Source of the DNA: Solirubrobacterales bacterium
Lineage (GTDB): Bacteria; Actinomycetota; Thermoleophilia; Solirubrobacterales; Solirubrobacteraceae
Assembly (NCBI GenBank): GCA_003133565.1
Contig: PKYB01000075.1
Coordinates: 1-51,650, forward strand
Length of the DNA stretch: 51,650 nucleotides
Reading direction: 5' to 3'
Positions 16,807-24,804 of this stretch are shown one piece after another. The translations under genes were made by a program, and so were the position numbers. The notes below the pieces were generated by a model, which was given only the letters and a program-made list of their open reading frames with translations, was not told where the DNA came from and searched no databases. Every line of letters begins with the position of its first letter. The stretch's first letter is position 1.

Positions 16807-18138
16807 ATGTTCGAGAACCTCTCGGAGAAGCTCCAAGGGACGCTCAGCGGCCTGCGCGGACGCGGCACGCTCAGCGAGCAGGATGTCACGCTTGCCTTGC
16901 GCGAGATACGCCTGGCGTTGCTCGAAGCCGACGTCAACCTCGAGGTGATCAAGCAGTTCATCGGCGCGGTCCGCGAGCGTTGCCTGGGTGCGGCCGTCCT
17001 CGAGCAACTCAACCCCGGCCAGCAGATTGTCAAGATCGTCCATGAGGAGCTGACCGAGCTGCTCGGCGGTCCCGCGGTCGCCATCGAGTTCGCCTCGCGG
17101 CCACCGACCGTGATCCTGATGATGGGCTTGCAGGGCTCGGGTAAGACGACGGCCTCGGCCAAGCTCGCGCGCTTCCTGCACAGCGAATACGGCAGCTCCG
17201 TCGCGCTAGCCGCCTGCGACACCTACCGTCCGGCGGCGGTGGAGCAGCTTGTCAGCGTCGGATCGGCGGCTGGCGCGAGCGTCTATGAGCAGGGCACGGA
17301 GCGAACCCCCGTGCAGATCGCCAGCTGGGCGCTCGAGCGGGCGCGCACCGAGGGCAAGGATGTGCTGATCGTCGACACCAGTGGGCGCCTACACGTCGAT
17401 GAGACCCTGATGGCCGAGCTCGTCGAGATCCGCGACGTCACGGCGGCGAGCCAGGTGCTGCTTGTGCTGGATGCGATGACCGGCCAGGACGCCGTCAACG
17501 TGGCCGAGCAGTTCGCAGCAGCGCTGCCGCTCGACGGTACGGTGATGACCAAGCTCGACGGCGACGCGCGCGGCGGCGCCGCTCTGTCGGTGCGGGCGGT
17601 CACTGGCAAGCCGATCCTGTTTGCCTCGACCGGAGAAAAGCTCGCCCAGTTCGAGCGCTTCCACCCGGAGCGCATGGCCCAGCGCATCCTCGGGATGGGC
17701 GACGTACTGACCTTGATCGAGAAGGCCGGAGCGGAGCTCGATGAGCGTCAGGCCGGAAAGCTCGAGCAACGCCTGCGCGCCGGCGAGTTTGATCTCGAGG
17801 ATTTCCTCGGCCAGCTGCGCCAGATGCGCCGCATGGGCCCACTGCAAGGAATCATCGGCATGATCCCGGGCCTCGGTGCTCAGCTGAAGGGGATGAAGGT
17901 CGATGAGCGCGAGATCGACCGGACCGAGGCGATCATCCTCTCGATGACGGCCGAGGAACGACGTCACCCAGAGCTCATCAAAGGGGCTCGACGGCTGCGC
18001 ATAGCGCGCGGCTCGGGCACGAGCGTTCAGCACGTCAACCAACTCGTCAAGCAGTTCGCCCAGGTACGCAAAGTGATGCGCCAGGTCGGCCGTGGCAAGA
18101 TGCCTGACCTCGCGGCGCTCGCGCGCCAGCGGCGCTAA
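16807..18138 (+). CDS. ffh: signal recognition particle protein Ffh (SRP54)
   Basis: Ffh binds SRP RNA and signal peptides of nascent membrane and secreted proteins. The N domain begins MFENLSEKLQGTL; the GTPase domain has GLQGSGKTTASAKLA near residue 107, DTSGR near 190 (Ser replaces the usual Ala) and TKLDGDARGG near 248; the Met-rich M domain (MRRMGPLQGIIGMIPGLG near 340) ends the protein at 443 residues. It has no evident ribosome binding site and a strong hairpin lies seven bases upstream. It leads the ffh-rpsP-khpA-rimM-trmD block. Confidence 0.97.
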   Translation: MFENLSEKLQGTLSGLRGRGTLSEQDVTLALREIRLALLEADVNLEVIKQFIGAVRERCLGAAVLEQLNPGQQIVKIVHEELTELLGGPAVAIEFASRPPTVILMMGLQGSGKTTASAKLARFLHSEYGSSVALAACDTYRPAAVEQLVSVGSAAGASVYEQGTERTPVQIASWALERARTEGKDVLIVDTSGRLHVDETLMAELVEIRDVTAASQVLLVLDAMTGQDAVNVAEQFAAALPLDGTVMTKLDGDARGGAALSVRAVTGKPILFASTGEKLAQFERFHPERMAQRILGMGDVLTLIEKAGAELDERQAGKLEQRLRAGEFDLEDFLGQLRQMRRMGPLQGIIGMIPGLGAQLKGMKVDEREIDRTEAIILSMTAEERRHPELIKGARRLRIARGSGTSVQHVNQLVKQFAQVRKVMRQVGRGKMPDLAALARQRR

Positions 18139-18188
18139 GCCGCGCTCAGCTAACCTGGTTACTCGAACCTGACGATCGAAGGGACATC

Positions 18189-18434
18189 GTGGCTGTACGA
18201 CTGAGGCTCACCCGCATTGGCGCGCGCAAGGATCCGATCTGGCGCGTGGTCGTCGCCGACCAGCGCTCCCAGCGCGACGGTCGCGTGATCGAGACGGTCG
18301 GTCACTACAACCCCCAGACCAACCCGTCGACGATCACGATCGACGAGGAGCGTGTGCGTGACTGGCTCGCGCGCGGCGCGCAGCCCTCGCGCACGGTACG
18401 CAAGCTCCTTCGAACTCAGGGCATCGCCTCCTAG
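18189..18434 (+). CDS. rpsP: 30S ribosomal protein S16
   Basis: The 81-residue protein starts AVRLRLTRIGARKDPIWRVVVAD, the S16 hallmark, with VIETVGHYNPQT near residue 37. GTG 18189 is preceded by a GAAGGGA ribosome binding site. It lies 50 bases after ffh and 15 before khpA. Confidence 0.97.
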   Translation: MAVRLRLTRIGARKDPIWRVVVADQRSQRDGRVIETVGHYNPQTNPSTITIDEERVRDWLARGAQPSRTVRKLLRTQGIAS

Positions 18435-18449
18435 CGAACGGCGCGCGGG

Positions 18450-18689
18450 ATGGAGCTGAGCGAGCTGCTGGAGTACCTCGCCGAGGGACTGGTTGATGAT
18501 CCTGAGGCGGTCGTCGTCGATAGCTTCGAGGAGCGGGACGGCGTGCTCTTACTCGAACTCGCCGTCGGCGCCGACGATTACGGCAAGGTAATCGGGCGCC
18601 GCGGGCACACGGCACAGGCACTGCGACGCGTGATCAGAGCGGCGGGAGCGAGCCGGGGCCAACGCGTGCTGGTCGACATCGTCGACTAG
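18450..18689 (+). CDS. khpA: KH-domain RNA-binding protein KhpA
   Basis: A single KH domain protein of 79 residues with the GKVIGRRGHTAQALR loop near residues 47-61. KhpA binds RNA, often with KhpB, and influences cell size and small-RNA function in Gram-positive bacteria. It is always found between rpsP and rimM, as here. Its TAG stop shares its last base with the rimM GTG. Confidence 0.92.
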   Translation: MELSELLEYLAEGLVDDPEAVVVDSFEERDGVLLLELAVGADDYGKVIGRRGHTAQALRRVIRAAGASRGQRVLVDIVD

Positions 18690-19183
18690 TGCTCATTGCC
18701 GGCATCGTCGGCCGTCCCCACGGACTAGACGGAAGCTTCTACGTCAATGCCCCCCGCATCGATCTGCTCGAGCTCGGCAGCGAGCTGACCATCGACGGTG
18801 TAGCCTCGACGATCGTTCGCCGAGCCGGCACCGACGCCCATCCGATTCTCCGCCTCGCGAGTTACGCCGACCGCAACGCGGCCGGCAGTCTGCGCGGCAA
18901 GCAGCTGGTTTGTGAGACCCGGAATGCCCCCGCGCTCGGCCCCGATGAGTATCGGGCCGAAGACCTCGAGGGAGCCCACGTCGTCGATGGCGAGCACGAT
19001 CTCGGCGTCGTCCGCCGGCTGATCGCCTTACCCTCCTGCGAGTGTCTTTCGGTCGCGCGCAGCGACGGCGGACCGGATCTGCTCGTCCCCCTGGTGCGCG
19101 ACGCGATTCGCTCGGTGGATGTCGAGCGCGGTCTGATCGAGGTCGATCGGCAGTTCCTCGGCGAAGGCGAGCCCGAGTCGTGA
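18689..19183 (+). CDS. rimM: 16S rRNA processing protein RimM
   Basis: RimM binds S19 and assists maturation of the 30S head. The N-terminus GIVGRPHGLDGSFYV is diagnostic, followed by a PRC-barrel region (YRAEDLEGAHVVDGEHDLGVVRR) and LLVPLVRDAIRSVDVERGLIEV. The 164-residue length fits. GTG 18689 overlaps the khpA stop, and the rimM stop overlaps the trmD GTG. Confidence 0.95.
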   Translation: MLIAGIVGRPHGLDGSFYVNAPRIDLLELGSELTIDGVASTIVRRAGTDAHPILRLASYADRNAAGSLRGKQLVCETRNAPALGPDEYRAEDLEGAHVVDGEHDLGVVRRLIALPSCECLSVARSDGGPDLLVPLVRDAIRSVDVERGLIEVDRQFLGEGEPES

Positions 19184-19851
19184 ACCTTGACATCGTCACC
19201 CTGTTCCCCGAGTCGTTTGACTGGTTCCGCTCGCAGCGGCATGTCGTCAACGCTCTGGCTGCAGGCAGCACGCTGACGACGATCAACCCTCGTGACCACA
19301 CCCCGCTCAGCGGCCGTCAGGTAGACGACGCGCCGTTTGGCGGCGGTGCCGGCATGGTCTTGCGAGTCGACGTGATGGACGCGGCACTGCAGGCGCACTA
19401 CAGCGTTGACCCGGTCGAGCTTCGCCGCCGTCGGCGCATCGTCGCACTCAGCCCAGCTGGTCGCCTGCTCGACGAGGCACTCGTCAGCGAATTTGCCGGA
19501 GCGCCGGAGCTGACGCTGCTGTGCGGGCGCTACGAGGGATTTGACGAGCGGATCGTCGAGCACTTCGCGAGTGATGTCGTCTCGATCGGGCGCTATGTGC
19601 TCTCCGGTGGTGAGCTTGCCGCAATGGTTCTCGCCGACGCCGTGTTTCGCAAGCTCCCGGGAGCGCTAGGACACGCCGACTCGTCGATCGAGGAGTCCTA
19701 CAGCGACGCGCTCGACGGGCAGCCCGAGTACCCCCAATACACGCGGCCCGCTGAGTATCGCGGCTGGCGCGTGCCAGACGTACTGCTCGGCGGCCACCAT
19801 GCAGAAATCCGCCGTTGGCGGCGTGAGCGCGCACGCGAGCGCGCAACCTGA
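19180..19851 (+). CDS. trmD: tRNA (guanine-37-N1)-methyltransferase TrmD
   Basis: TrmD makes m1G37 in tRNAs and prevents frameshifting. The protein starts MNLDIVTLFPESFDWF from GTG 19180 (GTGA overlap with rimM). The SAM trefoil-knot motifs CGRYEGFDERIVEHF near residue 110 and DVVSIGRYVLSGGELAAMVLAD near 128 are intact, and the C-terminal PEYPQYTRPAEYRGWRVPDVLLGGHHAEIRRWR is typical. The open frame extends to 19042 inside rimM, but 223 residues from 19180 matches the family. Confidence 0.96.
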   Translation: MNLDIVTLFPESFDWFRSQRHVVNALAAGSTLTTINPRDHTPLSGRQVDDAPFGGGAGMVLRVDVMDAALQAHYSVDPVELRRRRRIVALSPAGRLLDEALVSEFAGAPELTLLCGRYEGFDERIVEHFASDVVSIGRYVLSGGELAAMVLADAVFRKLPGALGHADSSIEESYSDALDGQPEYPQYTRPAEYRGWRVPDVLLGGHHAEIRRWRRERARERAT

Positions 19852-19875
19852 CCGTCCCCAACACAGTCAGAGCGC

Positions 19876-19923
19876 TACGATTCGCCTGCGCGGAGGCCGG
19901 TTCCTCGTCCGCGCCTCTTTTTT
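19876..19923 (+). terminator. rplS leader element: -10 box followed at once by an intrinsic hairpin and U6
   Basis: TACGAT (19876-19881) looks like a -10 box with a start near 19888. From 19888 GCGCGGA pairs with TCCGCGC (19908-19914), followed by CTC and six T (19918-19923), then GCC and the rplS ATG. The hairpin plus U-tract fits an intrinsic terminator for the rimM-trmD transcript, or an attenuator or 5' cap hairpin of the rplS mRNA. Confidence 0.6.
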
Positions 19924-19926
19924 GCC

Positions 19927-20523
19927 ATGAGTACTGTCATCGACACGATCGAACGCGACCAGCTGCGCCGAGTGCCAAGGTTTCAGGCCGGCGATCGGCT
20001 CAAAGTCCACTTTCAGGTGATCGAAGGCGCTCGCCGGCGCACGCAGGTCTTCGAAGGTGTCGCGATCAAGCGCCAAGGTCACGGCGTGAGAGAGACGTTC
20101 ACCGTACGCAAGCAGTCCTTCGGCGTTGGCGTCGAGCGAACATTCCCACTGCATTCGCCGAAGATCGAGAAGATCGAGGTAGCCGCACGCGGCGACGTGC
20201 GCCGCGCGAAGCTCTATTACCTGCGCGACCGCGTGGGCAAGGCCGCCCGCGTGCGTGAGCGCGGCTACGTCGGTCCGGAGGACGTCGTCGAGAGCGGCCT
20301 CGTCAAACCGGCGGACGCCCCGGCCACCGCCCCGGACGAGGTTCTCGAGCCCGCGGAGACGCCCACGGACGAGGCGGCCGGCGAGGATTTGGCGTCTGAG
20401 GCGCCGGCAACGCCGGCGGGCGATGAAGCGGAAGCGCCGTCCGACGCTGGGCAAACCGAGTCGGCGGCCGAGCCTGACGATGGCGCTAGCGCCGAAGCGG
20501 AGTCGCCTGGCGAGCCCGCGTGA
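19927..20523 (+). CDS. rplS: 50S ribosomal protein L19 with a long acidic C-terminal tail
   Basis: Residues 1-115 are a normal L19 ([67 protein letters not shown]). The last 80 or so residues are an Ala/Glu/Pro/Asp-rich low-complexity tail with no predicted fold; L19 normally ends near residue 115-120. A hairpin with a U-tract sits directly before the ATG, so expression may be attenuated. trmD-rplS order is conserved. Confidence 0.94.
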   Translation: MSTVIDTIERDQLRRVPRFQAGDRLKVHFQVIEGARRRTQVFEGVAIKRQGHGVRETFTVRKQSFGVGVERTFPLHSPKIEKIEVAARGDVRRAKLYYLRDRVGKAARVRERGYVGPEDVVESGLVKPADAPATAPDEVLEPAETPTDEAAGEDLASEAPATPAGDEAEAPSDAGQTESAAEPDDGASAEAESPGEPA

Positions 20524-20574
20524 GTCGCGCCGGCTCGTGGCAGCGGCGGTCACAATCGACCATGCTCGCGCGAC

Positions 20575-20580
20575 TAGTCT
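20575..20580 (+). promoter_or_regulatory. candidate -10 box (TAGTCT) for the ECF sigma gene
   Basis: TAGTCT ends five bases before ATG 20586 and eight before ATG 20589, so the transcript would be leaderless or nearly so. Confidence 0.45.
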
Positions 20581-20585
20581 GAGTG

Positions 20586-21143
20586 ATGATGGACCGCTGG
20601 GACTCCGTTGACGACGGCGAGCTGCTGCGCGCGACGCGGCGCGACGGGCAGGCGTTCGGCGTGTTCTATTGCCGCCATGAGCGGCGCCTCCTCACCTATC
20701 TCATGCGGCGCGCCGGCGGCGCCGAACTTGCCGCGGACCTCTGCGCCGAAGTGTTTGCCGCTGCGCTCGAGGCTAGCCGCGCTGGCACGCCGGCTCCGGA
20801 GGTACCCGTCGCATGGCTCTTTGGCATAGCCAATCACAAGCTCGCCGACAGCCTGCGCCGCGCCCGAGTGGACGACCGCGCGCGGCGCGTGCTCGAAATG
20901 CGCGCGATCGAGCTGACACGCGGCCAGATCTCTGACATCGAGCAGCTCTGCAGCGCCGCCGAGGTGATCTCCCTGCTCGATGGCCTCGCAGCTGAGCAAC
21001 GGGCCGCGGTCCTCGCGCACGTTATCGATGAGCGCGAGTATCGGGACATCGCCGGCGATCTGCGTTGCTCCGAATCGGTCGTGCGCAAGCGAGTCAGCCG
21101 TGGTCTGCAGGCTCTGCGGGCACGCCTGGGGGAAAGTCGCTGA
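20586..21143 (+). CDS. ECF-type RNA polymerase sigma factor
   Basis: A 185-residue group IV sigma factor. Region 2 spans about residues 20-85 (FGVFYCRHERRLLTYLMRRAGG, AWLFGIANHKLADSLRR), and region 4 has the helix-turn-helix EREYRDIAGDLRCSESVVRKRVSRGLQALR near 148-178. Its stop overlaps the start of a 65-residue membrane peptide, which in turn overlaps lepB. Such a neighbour is the usual place of an anti-sigma factor. The regulon is unknown; it may include lepB, which is inference. Confidence 0.88.
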   Translation: MMDRWDSVDDGELLRATRRDGQAFGVFYCRHERRLLTYLMRRAGGAELAADLCAEVFAAALEASRAGTPAPEVPVAWLFGIANHKLADSLRRARVDDRARRVLEMRAIELTRGQISDIEQLCSAAEVISLLDGLAAEQRAAVLAHVIDEREYRDIAGDLRCSESVVRKRVSRGLQALRARLGESR

Positions 21144-21340
21144 TGTTGCTGCCGCAAGTGCATGAGGAGCTGAAGCGCGCGGCCGCGCGTCCTCGCGTCG
21201 TCAGGCGCGTAGGTGGCCGAGTCTCGCGCGCCGTCGTGGCCGCGCTGCTGGTGCTGCTCGTCGCCGCGCCCGTCGCGCAAGGCCACTTCCCGGGCCATCC
21301 TGTGCATGCTTCCTCCTCGCAGTCTCGCGAGTCGGCGTGA
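21143..21340 (+). CDS. 65-residue single-span membrane peptide, candidate anti-sigma partner
   Basis: Frame 21143-21340 begins with ATG inside the sigma-factor stop (TGATG) and ends overlapping the lepB GTG. It has a basic N-terminus (residues 1-29, VHEELKRAAARPRVVRRVGG), one membrane segment (VVAALLVLLVAAPVAQG, near 31-47) and a short outside tail with three His (GHFPGHPVH). Topology and coupling suggest it controls the sigma factor, but it lacks a zinc anti-sigma HxxxCxxC motif and matches no family I recognise. Confidence 0.6.
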   Translation: MLLPQVHEELKRAAARPRVVRRVGGRVSRAVVAALLVLLVAAPVAQGHFPGHPVHASSSQSRESA

Positions 21341-21957
21341 GCCTCCGCAAGCTCGCGCGCGGCAACCAGGTAGTCGAGTTCGTCGTAATCGTCGGACTTG
21401 CGCTCGCCCTGGCGTTTGCCATCCAGGCCTACATCGTCAAGCCCTACCGCATCCCGAGCGGCTCGATGGAGCCGACGCTCGCGATCGGTCAGCGCGTGCT
21501 CGTGGATCGCATCGGCAACGACTTCTTCAGCCCGTCGGTGGGCGACATCGTCGTCTTTCATCCGCCGGCCGGCGCGACCGAGCCCGGTGACGGCACCTGC
21601 GGCGCGCCCCAGACGGGGAACGAGCCGTGCCCGCGGCCGACTCCCCACGAGGCGGCCGTCAACTACATCAAGCGCGTCGTCGCGGTGGGAGGAGACACGA
21701 TCGCGATCGTGGGCGGTCACGTGATCCTCAACGGCACCCTCCAGAAGGAGCCGTTCGCAAACTTCGCCGGCTGCAAGAACGACCCGACCTGCGACTACTC
21801 GACGCCAATCAAGATTCCCCGTGGCTACTTCTTCATGATGGGCGACAACCGCGACAACTCCGATGACAGTCGCTTTTGGGGCCCGGTCCCCGACGCATGG
21901 ATCATCGGCATCGCCTTCGCCACCTACTGGCCGCCAGACCGTATCGGCATCTTCTAG
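21337..21957 (+). CDS. lepB: signal peptidase I
   Basis: LepB cleaves signal peptides of exported proteins at the membrane surface. An N-terminal membrane anchor (VEFVVIVGLALALAFAIQAYIV) is followed by box B IPSGSMEPTL with catalytic Ser near residue 43, box D YIKRVVAVGGD with catalytic Lys near 112, and box E MGDNRDNSDDSRFWGPV near 168-184. GTG 21337 overlaps the stop of the small membrane peptide. Length is 206 residues. A relic of a second lepB lies 730 bases downstream. Confidence 0.96.
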   Translation: MSLRKLARGNQVVEFVVIVGLALALAFAIQAYIVKPYRIPSGSMEPTLAIGQRVLVDRIGNDFFSPSVGDIVVFHPPAGATEPGDGTCGAPQTGNEPCPRPTPHEAAVNYIKRVVAVGGDTIAIVGGHVILNGTLQKEPFANFAGCKNDPTCDYSTPIKIPRGYFFMMGDNRDNSDDSRFWGPVPDAWIIGIAFATYWPPDRIGIF

Positions 21958-22038
21958 TGTGCCTCGTTGACGTAGCCTGACCACGCTGCCAGCACACCAC
22001 GCCGCGCCACTGGTGCCAGGACCAGGAGGACCTTCCGC

Positions 22039-22512
22039 ATGTCGCAGTTTGCGCTTCGTCCAGTAGGAGTTGCGGATCTCGACGCGATCTTCGAGCAGAT
22101 GCGCGACCCGGAGTCAGTACACATGGCGGCATTCACAGCTGAAAACCCGAGCGATCGAAGGGCCTTCGACGCCCACATGGCAAAGATCATGTCCTCCTCT
22201 GAGAACCGGCTTCGGGCGATCATCAGCGATTCTCGGCTCGTTGGCACCATCGCGAGCTACGTCTCCGAGGGAGCGACCGAGGTCACCTACTGGATAGATC
22301 GCAGCTGCTGGGGGCAAGGGATTGCGACGCGGGCGCTCAGCCTGCTCCTCGAGGAGTTCTCAGTTCGGCCGATCCGAGCCCGTGCTGCGAGCGACAACGC
22401 CGGGTCGCTGCGAGTCCTTGAGAAGGCGGGCTTTCACCCGATCGCTACGGAGGTGTCCTATGCCCCGGGACGGACGGCCGAGATCGAGGAGACCGTTCTC
22501 GAGCTGCCCTGA
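22039..22512 (+). CDS. GNAT-family N-acetyltransferase (RimJ/RimL type)
   Basis: A 157-residue GNAT protein of the kind that acetylates protein N-termini or small amines. It begins FALRPVGVADLDAIFEQMRDPES, has the acetyl-CoA motif WIDRSCWGQGIATRALSLLLEEF near residues 84-106 and the motif B segment ASDNAGSLRVLEKAGFHPIAT near 116-136. An AGGAGG ribosome binding site lies about 12 bases upstream, unlike most neighbours. It stands between lepB and rnhB, which are normally adjacent, so it was probably inserted there. Confidence 0.88.
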   Translation: MSQFALRPVGVADLDAIFEQMRDPESVHMAAFTAENPSDRRAFDAHMAKIMSSSENRLRAIISDSRLVGTIASYVSEGATEVTYWIDRSCWGQGIATRALSLLLEEFSVRPIRARAASDNAGSLRVLEKAGFHPIATEVSYAPGRTAEIEETVLELP

Positions 22513-22689
22513 ACACCAAGGGCGCAAGTCTCCCAGGCGGCGCGCCGTTGCAACCGGGCCCGCCGCGACGTCCTCGCTGACGCCGCCACCCGAAACTCGC
22601 CTCCACTCCACCGGATCAACGCGGCGACGCAGCAAACGCACTTCCGGCGGCCTCCGTCGCGGCGCATCGGAGCGCCAAATGTGGCCTAA

Positions 22690-22824
22690 TTGACGGCGAT
22701 CGAATTTGCCGCCGCCAGCTACTTCATCATGGCCGACAATCGTGGCGACCCTGCCGACAGCCGCTCCTGGGGACCCATCCCCGCCGCGCGGATCATCGGC
22801 CAAGGCTCCGCCAAGGCGCGCTAG
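22690..22824 (+). pseudogene. relic of a second signal peptidase I gene (box E only)
   Basis: In frame with TAG at 22822-22824 is a 44-residue stretch containing YFIMADNRGDPADSRSWGPI followed by PAARIIG. It aligns with box E of the intact LepB 850 bases upstream (MGDNRDNSDDSRFWGPV, then PDAWIIG). No upstream Ser or Lys boxes are found between the GNAT gene and this piece, so only the C-terminal part of a lepB copy remains. The 177 bases before it (22513-22689) show nothing else. Confidence 0.7.
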
Positions 22825-22915
22825 CGGATCGGCCTCCTCCAACGCCCGCTCGCGCCGGGCGGCGCGGCGGCGCAACAGCGGTCACCGCCTGTTCGCGTTT
22901 GACCGCGCGCTCGGG

Positions 22916-23506
22916 GTGCGGCTCGTCGCTGGTGCCGACGAGGCTGGCCGAGGTTGCCTCGCCGGCCCGCTAGTGGCGGCTGCCGTGCTCTTCGACTATC
23001 AAACGCTGAGCACGCGCGAGCTACGCTCGCTCGCGGCGCTCAACGACTCCAAGCAGCACGACCACGCGGCGCGCGAGGAGCTCTACCCGCGCGTGCTCGC
23101 AAGCGCCCACGCCGTTGCGGTCGTCTCGCGCTCGGTGCGCAGCATCGACGGCAGCGGGCTGCACGTGACCAATCTCGCTGCGCTCGGCGACGCGCTTGCG
23201 GCGGTTGCCCGCGAGGGCTGTCTGTGTCTCATCGACGGGTTCGCCGTGCCCGACTTTGGCCACGAGCAGCGGGCGATCGTCGACGGGGACGCCACGAGCG
23301 CCGCCATCGCGGCCGCGTCGATCATCGCCAAGGTCACCCGCGATCGCTTCATGCATCGCGCCGACGCGCTGCACCCAGCCTGGCAGTTTGCGACGCACGT
23401 CGGTTACTCGACGCCCGAGCACCGGGCGGCGATTGCCCGCCACGGCGTGTCGCCGCTACATCGGCTGTCGTTCCAGTCGACGGCATACGAGCAGCTCGCG
23501 CTGTAG
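22916..23506 (+). CDS. rnhB: ribonuclease HII
   Basis: RNase HII removes ribonucleotides from DNA. The signature GADEAGRGCLAGPLVAAAV carries the first catalytic Asp and Glu; DGFAVPDF, DGDATSAAIAAASIIAKVTRD and HVGYSTPEH follow, so the catalytic set is complete. GTG 22916 is the only usual start codon after the lepB relic and gives 196 residues, near the E. coli length. The frame is open back to TTG 22706, and homologues may begin a little upstream (LFAFDRALG), so the start is unsure. The last 110 bases belong to a 324-bp direct repeat. Confidence 0.9.
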   Translation: MRLVAGADEAGRGCLAGPLVAAAVLFDYQTLSTRELRSLAALNDSKQHDHAAREELYPRVLASAHAVAVVSRSVRSIDGSGLHVTNLAALGDALAAVAREGCLCLIDGFAVPDFGHEQRAIVDGDATSAAIAAASIIAKVTRDRFMHRADALHPAWQFATHVGYSTPEHRAAIARHGVSPLHRLSFQSTAYEQLAL

Positions 23507-23720
23507 GGATTCAGCCGATCGCCTCGAGCTGGTCGAGGGCGACGAGACGGCCCTGAGCGTCGATCACGACGCCGACGGCATCCAAGCGGAGCTCTGGACG
23601 GTGCGGATGTTCCGGGTGGGCGGCGAGCCACTCGGCCGCGACAATGCGCATTCGCCGCAGCTTGCGCGGCGTGATCGAGACGAGCGGATCGAGCCCACCG
23701 GCAAGTCGCGTCTCGACCTC
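23397..23720 (+). repeat. 324-bp direct repeat, copy 1 (rnhB 3' end plus yraN 3' end)
   Basis: Copy 1 aligns without gaps to 24805-25128 with 18 mismatches by my count (about 94% identity). It holds the last 110 bases of rnhB and, on the opposite strand, the last 70 codons of yraN. The two copies start exactly 1408 bases apart. Confidence 0.92.
23511..23720 (-). pseudogene. 3' fragment of yraN within repeat copy 1
   Basis: On the minus strand this encodes the C-terminal 69 residues of YraN, ending LVALDQLEAIG and stop at 23511-23513, with no frameshift. The N-terminal nuclease half is missing because homology ends at 23720. The intact gene is 1408 bases downstream, so this is a duplication remnant. 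Confidence 0.85.
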
Positions 23721-23721
23721 C

Positions 23722-23892
23722 CAATTCGCGGATTACACTAAGCGACTCGTTCTCCCGCCATTCGTCGGCGAGCAACCCTGTTGCGCGCGCTGTGGCGCTG
23801 CCGTGGACGGGGCGGTGTACTGCGCCGACAACTGTCGCAAGGGCGCCTCTCGTGTGCGGCTCAGCGAGACGAGCCGCCGCGTCCCAGCGTAG
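23722..23892 (+). pseudogene. startless Cys-rich zinc-finger fragment at the repeat junction
   Basis: The frame reads EQPCCARCGAAVDGAVYCAD then NCRKGASRVR, a CxxC-C-xxx-C short zinc-finger pattern seen at the ends of some actinobacterial proteins. No start codon exists between the repeat boundary (23720) and the motif; the frame only opens inside the repeat. It is best read as the tail of a gene cut at the junction. Confidence 0.45.
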
Positions 23893-23923
23893 ATCTGTGA
23901 GCGCGGCGGGGGTCGCTAGCCGC

Positions 23924-24724
23924 TTAGGTAGGCACGGAAACGACGCGCGGACGCAGCCGTGCCATCGTGTAACCGAGCAGGTGCTGAAAATGCTGTTGCC
24001 CGACCCCCAACAACGGTACATCCTCGCCCCTGGCGAGCAGCAACGGGCACCCGGCCGAGGAAAGGCGCTCAACGATCGCGGTGTGCAACAACCAGCGCGC
24101 GTACGACGCACTCGACATCAAGGCATACAGGAGGGCGCACTCAGTGTCGACGACGAGCCACGCCCAAGCGACGGTAGCGCCGCTGGAGTCGACCGCCTCC
24201 CAGTACTCAGCCGGAGTAATCGAGCGCAGCCCTCTGTCGAACGCCGACCACTCCGGAACGTCATCGGAGCGGCACCGGTAGCCAGCCTCATCTGCTCGGT
24301 GGAGGTTAGTGCGGAGCGCGTGACGGGGGCGCCCGCGCATGTACGTCGGGAAGTCGCTCGGAATCTCCAGGACTCCCTGTGCCAGTTGGTAGCGCGGCAC
24401 GCCAAAGCGACGCCTGCAAGCGAGATGCTCCGAGATGAACCGTCCAGGCGGGCTATCCGAAAGCGACACGGGGAGCGGGCGGGCCCCGCAGGAGAAAAGA
24501 AAAAGGACCGGCAACCGAATCAGCAGTCGCGGGACCGCACGCCTGCGACCGAGAACTCGCTGGTACTCGTTGGCCAACCGCAGGTGCCTGCTCGGGTAGC
24601 GCTGCCCGTGCACGCGAGCAGGGTAACAATTCCGATCTCCCGTAGACGCCCCGCTGGCGGGCGGGGGGAAATCCGCAGACGGGCCCATGCCCGGAGTACG
24701 CTCCGCGTCTTGTTCTATCGCCAT
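23924..24724 (-). CDS. GNAT/FemAB-like acyltransferase-like protein in the inserted segment
   Basis: A 266-residue protein, probably starting further in than the longest frame (a GTG near 24613 begins HGQRYPSRHLRLANEYQRVL). The segment FPTYMRGRPRHALRTNLHRA near residue 125 and the later hydrophobic strand WAWLVVDTECALLYALMSS resemble the two-lobed GNAT fold of FemAB or BioF2-like acetyltransferases. I cannot assign a substrate. It is the only sizeable gene in the 1.1 kb of non-repeated DNA between the two repeat copies and is absent from the usual rnhB-yraN layout, so it was probably acquired. Confidence 0.5.
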   Translation of the reverse strand: MAIEQDAERTPGMGPSADFPPPASGASTGDRNCYPARVHGQRYPSRHLRLANEYQRVLGRRRAVPRLLIRLPVLFLFSCGARPLPVSLSDSPPGRFISEHLACRRRFGVPRYQLAQGVLEIPSDFPTYMRGRPRHALRTNLHRADEAGYRCRSDDVPEWSAFDRGLRSITPAEYWEAVDSSGATVAWAWLVVDTECALLYALMSSASYARWLLHTAIVERLSSAGCPLLLARGEDVPLLGVGQQHFQHLLGYTMARLRPRVVSVPT

Positions 24725-24804
24725 TGTCGGCGAGAGGCCGACGTGGGCGCACTGCGGTGGCGACGTCGAGGGGACTTTGTAACTGATCGGATCGCTGCCG
24801 GAAG

